DNA from: Pseudomonas hygromyciniae
GTDB taxonomy: Bacteria; Pseudomonadota; Gammaproteobacteria; Pseudomonadales; Pseudomonadaceae
Assembly (NCBI RefSeq): GCF_016925675.1
Contig: NZ_CP070506.1
Coordinates: forward strand, 1,238,501-1,302,500
Length of the DNA stretch: 64,000 nt
Direction of reading: 5' to 3'
Part shown: piece after piece, positions 17,044 to 26,095 of the stretch
Position numbering within the stretch: position 1 is the stretch's first letter
Layout of the letters: every line of letters starts with the position of its first letter
Notes under the pieces: generated by a model
Databases searched by the model: none
What the model was told of the DNA's origin: nothing
What the model saw: the letters and a program-made list of their open reading frames with translations, nothing else
Made by a program: the position numbers and the translations under genes

Positions 17044-17145
17044 CTGTAGGAGCGAGCTTGCTCGCGAAGGGCGTCCACGATAACGCGGGCATCCAGAATG
17101 AATACGGTGCCCTTGCGTTTTTCGCGAGCAAGCTCGCTCCTACAG
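17044..17145. repeat. REPIN, type TGTAGGAGCGAGC
   Basis: Perfect 24-bp inverted arms at 17044-17067 and 17122-17145 (CTGTAGGAGCGAGCTTGCTC...) flank a 54-base spacer that contains ACGATAACGCGGG, a motif shared with the REPINs at 39.6, 49.9 and 50.1 kb. It lies between yaeQ and recJ. Confidence 0.92.
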
Positions 17146-17188
17146 GGTGAGCATTTTTATCTATAGCTAGAGAAGCCCCCATCACCCC

Positions 17189-18898
17189 ATGCGTATCGAT
17201 CCTCGCCCATTGCCCGCCGTCCTGCCGTTCCTCGGTGAATTGCCACCGTTGCTGACCCGTCTTTATGCCGCCCGTGGCGTGACCTCGCAGGATGAGCTGG
17301 ATAAGAGCCTGGCGCGTCTGATTCCCTATCAGCAGCTCAAAGGGATCGATGCCGCCGTGGACTTGCTGGTGACGGCCCTGGAACAGCGCCAGCGGATCCT
17401 GATCGTTGGCGACTTCGATGCCGATGGCGCCACCGCCAGTACCGTGGGTACCCTCGGCCTGCGCCTGCTCGGGGCCGCCCATGTCGATTACCTGGTGCCC
17501 AACCGCTTCGAATACGGCTACGGCCTGACCCCGGAAATCGTCGCCGTGGCCTTGCAACGCGAGCCGCAGTTGCTGATCACCGTGGACAACGGCATCTCCA
17601 GTGTCGAAGGCGTGGCGGCGGCGAAGGCGGCGGGGCTCAAGGTACTGGTCACCGACCACCACTTGCCCGGCGACGAATTGCCGGCGGCCGATGCCATCGT
17701 CAACCCGAACCAGCCCGGTTGCGAGTTCCCCAGCAAGGCCTTGGCGGGCGTGGGAGTGATCTTCTACGTACTGATGGCGTTGCGCGCGCGCTTGCGCAGC
17801 CTGGGCTGGTACGACAACCAGCCGCAACCCAATATCGGCGAGTTGCTCGACCTGGTGGCCCTGGGCAGTGTGGCCGACGTGGTACCGCTGGATGCCAATA
17901 ACCGCATCCTGGTCTACCAGGGCCTGGAGCGGATTCGCGCCGGTCGTGCGCGGCCGGGCATCAAGGCGATCCTCGAAGTGGCCAAGCGTGACCACGCGCG
18001 TATCACCTCCACTGACCTGGGTTTTATTCTCGGCCCACGCCTCAACGCGGCCGGGCGCCTGGATGATATGAGCCTGGGCATCGAATGCCTGCTCACCAGC
18101 GACTTCGCCCAGGCCCGGGAAATGGCCGCGCAACTGGACGGCATGAACCAGGACCGCAAGACCATCGAGCAGGGCATGCAGCGCGAAGCCCTGGCCCAGC
18201 TCAAGGACTTGCCGGTGGAGTCGATGCCATTCGGCCTGTGCCTGTTCGACCCCGAGTGGCACCAGGGTGTCATCGGCATCCTTGCTTCGCGTATGAAAGA
18301 GCGCTATTTCCGCCCGACCATTGCCTTTGCCGATGCCGGTGACGGCCTGCTCAAGGGCTCTGGGCGTTCGGTGCCGGGGTTCCATATCCGCGATGCCCTG
18401 GCCGTGGTGGCGAGCCAGCATCCGAACCTGATCGCCAAATACGGCGGCCACGCCATGGCGGCGGGCCTGACCTTGCCTGAAGCGAACTTCCCGCTGTTCG
18501 CCGAAGCGTTCGACGCCGAAGTGCGCCGCCAACTGCGTGAAGAAGACCTCACCGGGCGCCTGCTGTCCGATGGCACCTTGGCGGTGGAAGAGTTCCATCT
18601 GGAACTGGCCCGCGCCCTGCGCAATGCCGGGCCCTGGGGCCAGCACTTTCCCGAACCGCTGTTTCACGGGGTGTTTCAACTGGTGGAGCAACGGGTGGTG
18701 GGCGAGCGTCACCTCAAGGTGGTGCTCAAGAGTGAGTGCGGCGCGGTGAAACTCGATGGCATTGCTTTTGGCATCGACCGCGAAGTGTGGCCCAACCCGA
18801 CCATTCGCTGGGTGGAGCTGGCCTACAAGCTGGACGTCAACGAATTCCGTGGCCAGGAAACCGTGCAATTGATGATTGCCCACATCGAACCGCGCTGA
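17189..18898 (+). CDS. recJ: Single-stranded-DNA-specific exonuclease RecJ
   Basis: The 569-residue DHH-family exonuclease degrades single-stranded DNA 5' to 3' in RecF-pathway recombination and mismatch repair. The metal motifs are D75-F-D77-A-D79 (VGDFDADG), VDNGISS at about 132-138 and D156-H-H (TDHHLPGDELPAAD). The DHHA1 motif GGHAMAAGLTL lies in the second half and an OB-like C-terminal domain follows. In many pseudomonads recJ lies near thrC, as loosely here. Confidence 0.96.
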   Translation: MRIDPRPLPAVLPFLGELPPLLTRLYAARGVTSQDELDKSLARLIPYQQLKGIDAAVDLLVTALEQRQRILIVGDFDADGATASTVGTLGLRLLGAAHVDYLVPNRFEYGYGLTPEIVAVALQREPQLLITVDNGISSVEGVAAAKAAGLKVLVTDHHLPGDELPAADAIVNPNQPGCEFPSKALAGVGVIFYVLMALRARLRSLGWYDNQPQPNIGELLDLVALGSVADVVPLDANNRILVYQGLERIRAGRARPGIKAILEVAKRDHARITSTDLGFILGPRLNAAGRLDDMSLGIECLLTSDFAQAREMAAQLDGMNQDRKTIEQGMQREALAQLKDLPVESMPFGLCLFDPEWHQGVIGILASRMKERYFRPTIAFADAGDGLLKGSGRSVPGFHIRDALAVVASQHPNLIAKYGGHAMAAGLTLPEANFPLFAEAFDAEVRRQLREEDLTGRLLSDGTLAVEEFHLELARALRNAGPWGQHFPEPLFHGVFQLVEQRVVGERHLKVVLKSECGAVKLDGIAFGIDREVWPNPTIRWVELAYKLDVNEFRGQETVQLMIAHIEPR

Positions 18899-18973
18899 AC
18901 CCTGTGCAATCCCCGGTTGTCGACTAGTCTCTAAGCACTGTGTGATTGGTCTTGTGACCTTGTCTGTTTTTTA

Positions 18974-18995
18974 GCCCGAAGGGGACGGGCCTTTC
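18974..18995 (+). terminator. Weak terminator-like hairpin after recJ
   Basis: GCCCG / CGGGC stem with a 7-base loop followed by CTTTC. The stem is only 5 bp, so termination is uncertain. Confidence 0.35.
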
Positions 18996-19068
18996 ATCTT
19001 TTCGTCACGCGCACCGGTCAGACAGAACCCTGGAGCCAATGCCCACCGGATACGAGAAGAGGTGCCCC

Positions 19069-20175
19069 ATGAGTCTGTTGCTTGAAACCTATACCCTGCG
19101 CCAATTGACCCTGCTCAACCGCATTGCCGTATCGCCGATGTGCCAGTACTCCGCCGTCGATGGCCTGGCCAATGACTGGCACCTGGTGCACCTGGGCAGC
19201 CGCGCCGTCGGCGGCGCTGGCCTGATTTTCAGTGAAGCCACCGCCGTCACCGCGGATGGCCGCATCACCGCCCAGGACCTGGGCCTGTGGAACGATGCCC
19301 AGATTGAACCGTTGCAGCGCATCACCCGCTTTATCAGCGCCCAAGGGGCGGTGGCAGGTATTCAACTGGCCCATGCCGGGCGCAAGGCAAGCACCCACCG
19401 ACCGTGGATCGGCAAGCACGGCAGCGTCAAGCCCGCAGACGGCGGCTGGGTGCCGGTAGGTCCGTCGCCCATCGCCTTCGACCCACAGCACACCGCGCCC
19501 CGGCAATTGGACGAAGGGCAAATCCAGCAGGTGATCGCCGACTTCGTAGCCGCCGCCAAACGCGCCCTGACTGCCGGTTTCAAAGTGGTGGAAATCCATG
19601 CCGCCCATGGTTATCTGCTGCATCAGTTTCTTTCGCCCCTGAGCAATCAGCGCCAGGATCAATATGGCGGCTCCTTTGAAAACCGCATTCGCCTGGTATT
19701 GCAAGTCACCGAAGCGGTGCGTGAGGTGTGGCCGCAAGAGCTGCCGTTGTTTGTGCGCGTCTCGGCCACCGACTGGGTGGAAGACGGCTGGAACCCGGAT
19801 GAAACCGTGGAGCTGGCGCGCCGCCTCAAAGACCTGGGCGTGGACCTGATCGACGTATCCTCCGGTGGCACTGCGGCCAATGCAGAAATCCCTATCGGGC
19901 CCGGTTACCAAACGCGCTTTGCCGAGCGTGTGCGCAAGGAGTCCGGCATGGCCACCGGCACGGTGGGCATGATTACCGAGCCGGCCCAGGCCGAGCATAT
20001 TCTGCGCACCTGCCAGGCCGATATCATCTTCCTCGCCCGGGAACTGCTGCGTGATCCGTACTGGCCGCTGCACGCCGATGACGACCTGGGCGGGCGCAAG
20101 GCGACCTGGCCGGCGCAATACCAGCGGGCGACCCACCGCGACCAGCCGATTCATGAGTCTGACTTGCGCGACTGA
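19069..20175 (+). CDS. NADH:flavin oxidoreductase, Old Yellow Enzyme family (XenA/YqjM type)
   Basis: The 368-residue FMN enzyme reduces activated C=C bonds of enones, nitro compounds and similar xenobiotics with NAD(P)H. The start at 19069 follows GAGAAGAGG. Key features are C25 in SPMCQYSAVDG (the redox-tuning Cys of the XenA/YqjM class), QLAHAGRKAS, the substrate-binding pair in EIHAAHGYLLHQFLSP, and GGSFENRIRL. It is a single gene with its own terminator. The physiological substrate is unknown. Confidence 0.9.
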   Translation: MSLLLETYTLRQLTLLNRIAVSPMCQYSAVDGLANDWHLVHLGSRAVGGAGLIFSEATAVTADGRITAQDLGLWNDAQIEPLQRITRFISAQGAVAGIQLAHAGRKASTHRPWIGKHGSVKPADGGWVPVGPSPIAFDPQHTAPRQLDEGQIQQVIADFVAAAKRALTAGFKVVEIHAAHGYLLHQFLSPLSNQRQDQYGGSFENRIRLVLQVTEAVREVWPQELPLFVRVSATDWVEDGWNPDETVELARRLKDLGVDLIDVSSGGTAANAEIPIGPGYQTRFAERVRKESGMATGTVGMITEPAQAEHILRTCQADIIFLARELLRDPYWPLHADDDLGGRKATWPAQYQRATHRDQPIHESDLRD

Positions 20176-20197
20176 TTTTTTACATTTATCACCCAGA

Positions 20198-20226
20198 CCC
20201 ACCGCTGATCACGGTGGGTTTTTTCT
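20198..20226 (+). terminator. Intrinsic terminator after the flavin oxidoreductase gene
   Basis: CCCACCG / CGGTGGG stem with a 7-base loop and a T run. It also lies downstream of the convergent DUF418 gene. Confidence 0.88.
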
Positions 20227-20252
20227 TGCCTGTGGCCGGGGGATTTTGATGT

Positions 20253-21437
20253 TTATTCGCTGCGCCGCCAGTTCGGCCAGGCCAGTAACGTCGCGGCGCG
20301 CAACAACCACTCGAACGGCCCGTAGGGATGGCGGCGTAGCCAGTGGGTGCTCAGCCACATTTGCAGGATAAAAATCGTGGCCGCCATGGGTAAAAGCAAC
20401 CATGGCTCGACCTGATTGATCCAGCCAGCGCCGTAGCCGGTGAACAACAGCCCGAGCACCATCGATTGCATGAGGTAATTGCTCAAGGCCATCTTGCCCA
20501 GCGGCGCCAGGTACGCGCACAGCCTTGCACCGCTGGTGGTGTTGAACAGCGCCAACATCAATAGACAATAGGCGGCTGTCAGCAGCGGTGCCGTCAGTTG
20601 GCCGAGGCCGAAGGCAAAGGTTTCCAGGCCGCCGCCTGGTCTGTAAGCGGCGGTAAGGGCGTAGAGCAGCGCACCGAGCAGGCCCAGTGGGGCGGTCATT
20701 AGTAGCAGGCGTCGGGTGCGCGGTTCCCAGGTCTGTGGCGACGCCAGCCACTGCTGTCGCCCAGCGGCGTAGCCGAACAGGAACATCGCCAGGGCGCTGG
20801 GTCCTTGCAATAGCCATAACGCCGGCACTGTGGTCCACACCTCCCGGCTATGAAACTGCAAGGTTTGCAGGGCCCCGGCGGAAAATGCCGTGAGTTTTGC
20901 CTGGGCTTCGCCCTGGCCAGTGCCGACCGATTCACCCGCCAGCCCCTGCAAGACTCCCAACGCCATCCACAGTGAACAGGCGACCACCACCAGACCGACT
21001 GCCCACCGCCGGGCGCGGGCCGCTGACAGGTTGCGGGCGGCCAGCAGCACCAGGCCCAGCAGGGCATAAGTCGAGAGAATCTCCCCGTAGTACAACAGGG
21101 CACCATGGACCAGGCCCAATGCCAGCAGTGCCAGTTGCCGGCGCAGCATGCGTGGGACGAAGGCGGCCTCGGCACGCTCGGCGGCGGCCATTTGCAGGGT
21201 GAAGCTGTAGCCGAACAGGAAGGAAAACAGCAGGTAGAACTTGGTCTCGAACAACCATGCCACCAGCAGCCGCACCCCGTGATCGAGCGCGCTGGCGTAG
21301 GCCGGATTGCTGGAGGTCGAGGCATAAAAGGGATCGGCAAAGGCCCAGATATTCACGCTGAGGATGCCGAACAAGGCAAACCCACGCAGCGCATCGACCT
21401 GCACCAAGCGCGCAGTGGCCGTTGCTGGCATGTTCAA
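20253..21437 (-). CDS. DUF418 family inner-membrane protein (YeiB-like)
   Basis: The 394-residue protein has about nine or ten hydrophobic segments. It opens with VDALRGFALFGILSVNIWAF, the signature of DUF418/heparan-alpha-glucosaminide N-acetyltransferase-like membrane proteins; the C-terminal half carries GKMALSNYLMQSMV and the conserved PxGPxEWLLR-like end (HPYGPFEWLLR). The function is not established; an acyltransferase-like role has been suggested for related families. Its ATG overlaps the stop of the upstream tetR by 4 bases, so the two are an operon. Confidence 0.88.
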   Translation of the reverse strand: MNMPATATARLVQVDALRGFALFGILSVNIWAFADPFYASTSSNPAYASALDHGVRLLVAWLFETKFYLLFSFLFGYSFTLQMAAAERAEAAFVPRMLRRQLALLALGLVHGALLYYGEILSTYALLGLVLLAARNLSAARARRWAVGLVVVACSLWMALGVLQGLAGESVGTGQGEAQAKLTAFSAGALQTLQFHSREVWTTVPALWLLQGPSALAMFLFGYAAGRQQWLASPQTWEPRTRRLLLMTAPLGLLGALLYALTAAYRPGGGLETFAFGLGQLTAPLLTAAYCLLMLALFNTTSGARLCAYLAPLGKMALSNYLMQSMVLGLLFTGYGAGWINQVEPWLLLPMAATIFILQMWLSTHWLRRHPYGPFEWLLRAATLLAWPNWRRSE

Positions 21438-22030
21438 CGCCCCTGCAGCAGGTGAACCACCAGGCCCCGCAGGACCTTGGTCTGCTGCTCGGGGTGAAAG
21501 TCCGGGTCGACAGCCACGCGGGCGAACATGCCATCGATCAAGGCGGCCAGCCAGTTGGCCGCGTCGGGCACGCTCAACGCGGTGTGTAATTGCCCGGCCT
21601 GGTCGGCCGCCTTTACCAGGGCTTCCAAGCCATCACGCAACGAGCGGTCATTGGCCTTCACCAGCCGCGCCACGGCTTCGTCGCGGTGACCCAGGGCCGA
21701 GATCTCCAGCGCCAGACCAGCATAGTGGCGGTCGCAGGCCAATTGGCAGACCTGATCGAGGAAAGCCAGCAACTGCGCCATCGGATCAGCCGTCTTGGCC
21801 AACGGCGCCATGGCCTGTTGGATCTCTGCACCTTCGCGGGCCACCAGCGCCAGCAAGACCTCGTGCTTGCTGGCGAAATAGTGGAACAGATTGCCCGCGC
21901 TCATACCGGCTCGGGCACAGATATCCGCGGTGCGCGTGGCGACAAAACCGGCCTCGGCGAAACACTGGGACGCGGCATCCAACAGGGCCATGCGTTTGCT
22001 TTCGCGTTGTTGGGGATCAATGGTGCGCAT
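21434..22030 (-). CDS. TetR family transcriptional regulator
   Basis: The 198-residue repressor has an N-terminal TetR helix-turn-helix (about 14-60: ALLDAASQCFAEAGF..TRTADICARAGMSAGNLFHYFASKHEVL) and a C-terminal ligand domain of the TetR_C_6/BetI-like type. It is followed by the DUF418 gene with a 4-base overlap. A palindromic candidate operator is just upstream of its start, so autoregulation of the pair is likely. The ligand is unknown. Confidence 0.9.
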   Translation of the reverse strand: MRTIDPQQRESKRMALLDAASQCFAEAGFVATRTADICARAGMSAGNLFHYFASKHEVLLALVAREGAEIQQAMAPLAKTADPMAQLLAFLDQVCQLACDRHYAGLALEISALGHRDEAVARLVKANDRSLRDGLEALVKAADQAGQLHTALSVPDAANWLAALIDGMFARVAVDPDFHPEQQTKVLRGLVVHLLQGR

Positions 22031-22048
22031 GCCTGTCTCATTAATTAA

Positions 22049-22064
22049 TTGAGTGGTCAGTCAA
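22049..22064. promoter_or_regulatory. Palindromic candidate operator for the TetR regulator
   Basis: TTGAGTGGTCAGTCAA is an imperfect palindrome (TTGA-TG--CA-TCAA) located 18 bases upstream of the tetR start, where a self-repressing TetR would bind. It lies in an AT-rich stretch. Confidence 0.6.
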
Positions 22065-22283
22065 TTTATGAGGCGTAAGAGTTTTCTGCAAGTTTTTTGC
22101 TTCGAGAGAAATATTTAAGTGAATACTCTAAAAAAATCTCACAGGCGTCAGGATAGTTTCTACGCTTGAAGTAAGGCGGCTTCTGGCCCAGGAAGTCAGT
22201 CTGTTTGCTCGCTGAGGCATTGCACTTCGCGGACAGGGTTATGGGCATTAGGAGTTGTTGTTTATTACACGGAGAAACATTCC

Positions 22284-22469
22284 ATGGCCAAGTCCATTGG
22301 TGTAACAGAGGTTCTGACGCTTTTTTTCAGCCGCAGGCTGTCATTGCATGGCCGCCGATTGAGCTCGGATGAGACTCAACTGCTGGAGCAGTACCGCGCC
22401 TTGACCGAAAACGATCAAGTTGCAATGCGCTATCTGATTGGCGCGATGAAGAGCATTTCACGCTTTTGA
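22284..22469 (+). CDS. Small hypothetical protein (61 aa)
   Basis: A 61-residue ORF preceded by GGAGAAA at a suitable distance. It is basic in the first half (RRLSLHGRR) and has a predicted helical second half (DETQLLEQYRALTENDQVAMRYLIGAMKSI). That half resembles the tail of short XRE-like or dimerising regulators of Pseudomonas, but I do not recognise the family. It has no signal peptide. It lies in a low-GC 250-base gap between tetR and opgD, which converges on it. Confidence 0.6.
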   Translation: MAKSIGVTEVLTLFFSRRLSLHGRRLSSDETQLLEQYRALTENDQVAMRYLIGAMKSISRF

Positions 22470-22517
22470 CCCGGCCAGGGCGTTCCCACGCTACTCAGCG
22501 CGTGGGAACGTTTGGCA

Positions 22518-24143
22518 TCAGCTGTACTTGCGCTTGTCCGGAGCGGGTGGGAAGTACTGGTACAACCAGGTTTCACTCAAGGTCCGGTCATTGGTGCGAA
22601 TGAACAGGCGCATTTCCACCGGTTCTACGCTGTCGCTGGTCGGGTACCAGTCGAAGAGGATGCGATAGCCCTTGATGTCATCGAGCACCAGCACGCTGAA
22701 ATCTTTCACTTCGCCATGGGAGCACGTGACCACCGGCTCGATCCCGGTGCCTTCGGGCAGACGGTCGAGGCCACCGCCCTTGAAATCCACGGCAAACCGG
22801 CGCGCCCAGACCGGCGGGTAATGTTCACCCGGTGCCCAGCCTTCGGTGAAACCGCCCATGCCGGAACGGGTGGCGTTGACCTGCGCCAGCGGCGTGCTGA
22901 CCGGGGGCAGGGCGCTCCAGTAGAGCTTGTAGCCAAAGTTCAGGGAGTCGCCGGCGGCCACCGGTTTCTTTGGGGTCCAGAAGGCGACGATGTTGTCCAT
23001 GGTCTCGCCGGTGGTAGGGATTTCCAGCAGGTCGACAGAGCCTTCGCCCCACGCGGTGGTCGGTTCTACCCACAGGCTCGGGCGCTTGCTGTACCAATCC
23101 ACAGTGTCCTGGTAGCTGGCGAATTCATGGTCGGTCTGCACCAGGCCGAAACCTTTCGGGTCTTTATCGGCGAAGGCATTGAATTGCAGCTTGGCCGGGT
23201 TGTTCAGCGGGCGGCAGATCCACTCGCCGTTGCCGCGCCACATCGCCAGGCGGTCGGAATCGTGGATCTGCGGGTGAATGGTGTCGCACATGCGCCGCTC
23301 ATGGGTGCCGCAACTGAACATGCTGGTCATGGGCGCGATGCCCATCTGCTGGATCGCGGTCCGCGCGTTGATATGGGCGTCGATGGCCATCACCACCTGG
23401 GTGGCCTGGCAATCGATGTCGAAGCGGTAGGCGCCGGTGGCGCTCGGTGAGTCGAGCAGGGCATAGACCACGAAGCGGGTGCTGTCCTTGTCCGGCGTCT
23501 CGAACCAGAACTGGGTGAAATCGGGAAATTCTTCGCGTTTGCTGGCGTAGGTATCGATGGCCAGGCCGCGCGCCGAAAGGCCGTATTGGCCGGTGTTATC
23601 CACCGCTCGGAAATAGCTGGCGCCGAGAAAAGACACCACATCGTGGCGGTCCAGTTCCGGGGCCTTGAACAGCTTGAACCCGGAAAAGCCCAAGTCGCCC
23701 TTGAGCTGCTGGGTATCGACCGTGGTTTTTTCATAGTTGAACAGCGATGGACGGAAATGCACCTCCCGCGCCTGACGGGTCTTGGGGTCGACACTGTGCA
23801 TGCGCACCGGGGTCTTGAAGCCCATGCCGACATGGAAAAACTGCACGTCCAGTTGGCCTTTGAGGTCTTTCCACAGCGAATGATTGCCGTCGTAGCCAAT
23901 GGCATTGAAGTTCTGCGGGGTCATGGTCGCCAGGGTCGGCGGCAGCACCTGGCGGGTGTCCTGATACTGTTTGCCAGCCAGTTGCTTGGCTTGCAGCTTG
24001 AGCCAATCGAAGTCGAACGCTTTGGCGTCGCCATCGGCTGCACGATTCCCGGCCCAGGCCTGAGCGGCGAGCAGGCCACTGGCCGACAGTCCGGTATAGG
24101 CCGCGATGGCCATGGACGCTTTGAGCAAATTCCTGCGGTGCAT
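22518..24143 (-). CDS. opgD: Glucans biosynthesis protein D (OpgD/MdoD)
   Basis: The 541-residue periplasmic protein acts in synthesis or branching of osmoregulated periplasmic glucans. I take the ATG at 24143 ([18 protein letters not shown]), which gives a twin-arginine signal peptide as in E. coli OpgD, although the frame is open 219 bases further upstream. OpgG/OpgD family sequence runs to the end ([52 protein letters not shown]). No opgGH genes adjoin it. A 10-base G run lies upstream at 24336-24345. Confidence 0.93.
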   Translation of the reverse strand: MHRRNLLKASMAIAAYTGLSASGLLAAQAWAGNRAADGDAKAFDFDWLKLQAKQLAGKQYQDTRQVLPPTLATMTPQNFNAIGYDGNHSLWKDLKGQLDVQFFHVGMGFKTPVRMHSVDPKTRQAREVHFRPSLFNYEKTTVDTQQLKGDLGFSGFKLFKAPELDRHDVVSFLGASYFRAVDNTGQYGLSARGLAIDTYASKREEFPDFTQFWFETPDKDSTRFVVYALLDSPSATGAYRFDIDCQATQVVMAIDAHINARTAIQQMGIAPMTSMFSCGTHERRMCDTIHPQIHDSDRLAMWRGNGEWICRPLNNPAKLQFNAFADKDPKGFGLVQTDHEFASYQDTVDWYSKRPSLWVEPTTAWGEGSVDLLEIPTTGETMDNIVAFWTPKKPVAAGDSLNFGYKLYWSALPPVSTPLAQVNATRSGMGGFTEGWAPGEHYPPVWARRFAVDFKGGGLDRLPEGTGIEPVVTCSHGEVKDFSVLVLDDIKGYRILFDWYPTSDSVEPVEMRLFIRTNDRTLSETWLYQYFPPAPDKRKYS

Positions 24144-24447
24144 AAATACAACCTGTGGTGAGCAATCCCGTGCCGTTCCTGGCGCGTGCTGGATCAGAAA
24201 TAACGGTTCGGACATGCCTTCGGCCAAACGCAACGGACAGTAAACAGATGTCGAATAGCTTAAGGGGTTCGGTGGGGAAGGAAAATTGATTGATAGCGGG
24301 ATGATGGCGTTGCATGTGAAACAAGACGTGTCAGCGGGGGGGGGGCTGTAGGGGAGGTACATATCCGTTGCTGCGGTAACGGCGGCTATGGGTTCCGCCC
24401 TTACGGCGGGTCACTTTGGAAAAGCCCCAAAGTAACCAAAGGGCTCT

Positions 24448-24451
24448 TGCC
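24448..24451. other. Left target-site duplication (TGCC) of the IS481-family element
   Basis: TGCC here and at 25756-25759 flank the element. The intact right arm of the palindrome reads, in complement, CTCTTGCCCCACC, exactly the sequence recreated by removing the IS and one TGCC copy. Confidence 0.82.
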
Positions 24452-25755
24452 GGTATGACTCACCCACATGGGTTACAAATCAGTTCACGCACATAGGTAA
24501 CAGTTTTTAACTGGCAGGGTCGATTTCGCGAGGATCTGACCATGCCCTGGAAAGAGCTGAAACCTATGGACCTTAAAGTACTGTTCATTGCCGATTACCT
24601 GTCCCAGAAGCACAGCCTTAGCCAGCTGTGCCGGGACTATGAGGTCAGCCGCAAGACTGGGTATAAGTGGATCAGGCGTTACGAGGCAGAGGGCCCGAGT
24701 GGGCTTGATGAGCGTAGCCGCTGCCGCCACAACCAAACCTACGTGGTGCCCTTGGCTGTGAAACAGGCAATCGTTGAATTTCGCTTAAGTGGCGAGACGA
24801 TTCCCGGCCCGAAAAAGATTCAGAATAGTCTCATCCAGCGTTTCCCAGATCAGGATCCGCCCTCGAAGACGACCATTTACAACATTCTCAAGGCAGCTGA
24901 TTTGATTACCCCCAAGCCATTGCGCCGACGGGTGGCTGTGTATCCCAAGCCTTTACGCAAGGCAGAAAATCCCAACCAGTTATTCAGCGCTGATTACAAA
25001 GGCCAATACCTGACCGGAGCAGGGATTTGGTGTTATCCGCTGACGATCATGGATCATGCCAGCCGGTTTTTGCTGGCGTGCCAGAGCATGAGCAGCACCA
25101 ATCTGAAGGAAACCCAGCAAACCTTCGAAAGGGTTTTTTCGCGAATACGGCCTGCCAGAGCGCATTCGTACCGACAACGGCATACCGTTTGCCAGCACCA
25201 GTCGAGCGGGGTTGTCACAGCTGTCGATCTGGTGGATGAGACTTGGGATCATTCCTGAGCGGATCGAGCCAGGTCGCCCAGATCAGAATGGGCGGCATGA
25301 GCGTATGCACCGAACGCTGAAAAGCACGTTACCTCACCCGTCGGCAATTGCCTGGGAAGCCCAGCAGCGCCACTTTGATCGCTTCCTGCAGCACTACAAT
25401 TACGAGCGTGGGCACGAGGCGCTTGGCCAGAAAACGCCTGCCGCTTGCTATACGCCTTCAACTCGAATGTACCCGGAGAAGCTACCGGAAATGACCTATG
25501 CGAGCCATATTGAGAGTTACCTGGCCGACAGTAGCGGAATCATCAATCGAGGAGGCATGCGGGTTTATATCGGCAATTTACTTCGTCACCAGACCATCGG
25601 AATGGAGATGATTGGTGATGGGGTATGGAATGTAATCTTCGGTCCGGTGATCTTGGGCCATGTGAATGCGAGAGATGCAAAGAACGGTTATGTCTCAATC
25701 AAAGTGTCACCTATGTGAATGCACTTTTTTGTAACCCATGTGGTTGTCCCGTACA
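24452..25755 (+). mobile_element. IS481-family insertion sequence, 1304 bp
   Basis: The boundaries come from the duplicated TGCC and from comparison with the uninterrupted arm of the surrounding palindrome. The terminal inverted repeats are imperfect at the tips (GGTATG versus TGTACG) and perfect over 16 bases further in (CCACATGGGTTACAAA at 24464-24479; complement at 25728-25743). It carries a single DDE transposase gene, split by a frameshift. It is the only complete mobile element in the window. Confidence 0.87.
24542..25718 (+). pseudogene. IS481-family DDE transposase, frameshifted
   Basis: Two frames together make one 391-residue transposase: an N-terminal helix-turn-helix (SLSQLCRDYEVSRKTGYKWIRRY) and an rve catalytic core with the DDE residues in FSADYKGQY, RTDNGIPFA and GRHERMHRTLK. 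The first frame is lost after FERVF at a run of six T (25134-25139); dropping one T restores FREYGLPERIRTDNG. The first Asp is in frame one and the other two are in frame two, so the encoded protein should be inactive. A programmed frameshift is less likely because IS481 members use a single ORF. Confidence 0.85.
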
Positions 25756-25759
25756 TGCC
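25756..25759. other. Right target-site duplication (TGCC)
   Basis: This second TGCC copy restores the palindrome sequence GCCCCACCACTCGG immediately after the IS end. Confidence 0.82.
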
Positions 25760-25989
25760 CCACCACTCGGTGCCTCGCCTAGGCTCGGCATGCCCGCAGT
25801 CAGGCATTGCTCCGTGGGCCCGCCGCGATCGGCCATCCATGGCCGTGTCGCGGCTACCCCGGCATCCTGCCGGGGTGCCCACTGCGCAATACCTGCCTGC
25901 GGCCATCGTGGTTTGACGGGGCGCCTAAGATCAAAAGCCAGATCAAAAGCTGAGCAACAGCAACGCCAGAGCGCGGAGCTGCGTCCCCC

Positions 25990-26095
25990 TGTGGGAGCGG
26001 CGGTGCGACGATTCGACTTGCCCGCGAATGCGGAGTATCAGTCAATACATTTATCAACTGACAGACTGCATTCGCGAGCAAGCCCGCTCCCCCAA
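25990..26095. repeat. REP pair at the centre of the large palindrome
   Basis: The arms contain GTGGGAGCGG...CTTGCCCGCGAATGC (25991-26031) and the imperfect complement GCATTCGCGAGCAAGC...GCTCCC (26068-26093). The left arm has an extra segment of about 15 bases. This nests a REPIN-like hairpin inside the larger inverted repeat. Confidence 0.75.

Noticed and set aside
25134..25139. A programmed frameshift in the transposase
   Set aside because: IS481 members normally use one ORF, the required shift is +1 rather than the usual -1, and no stimulatory signal is seen.
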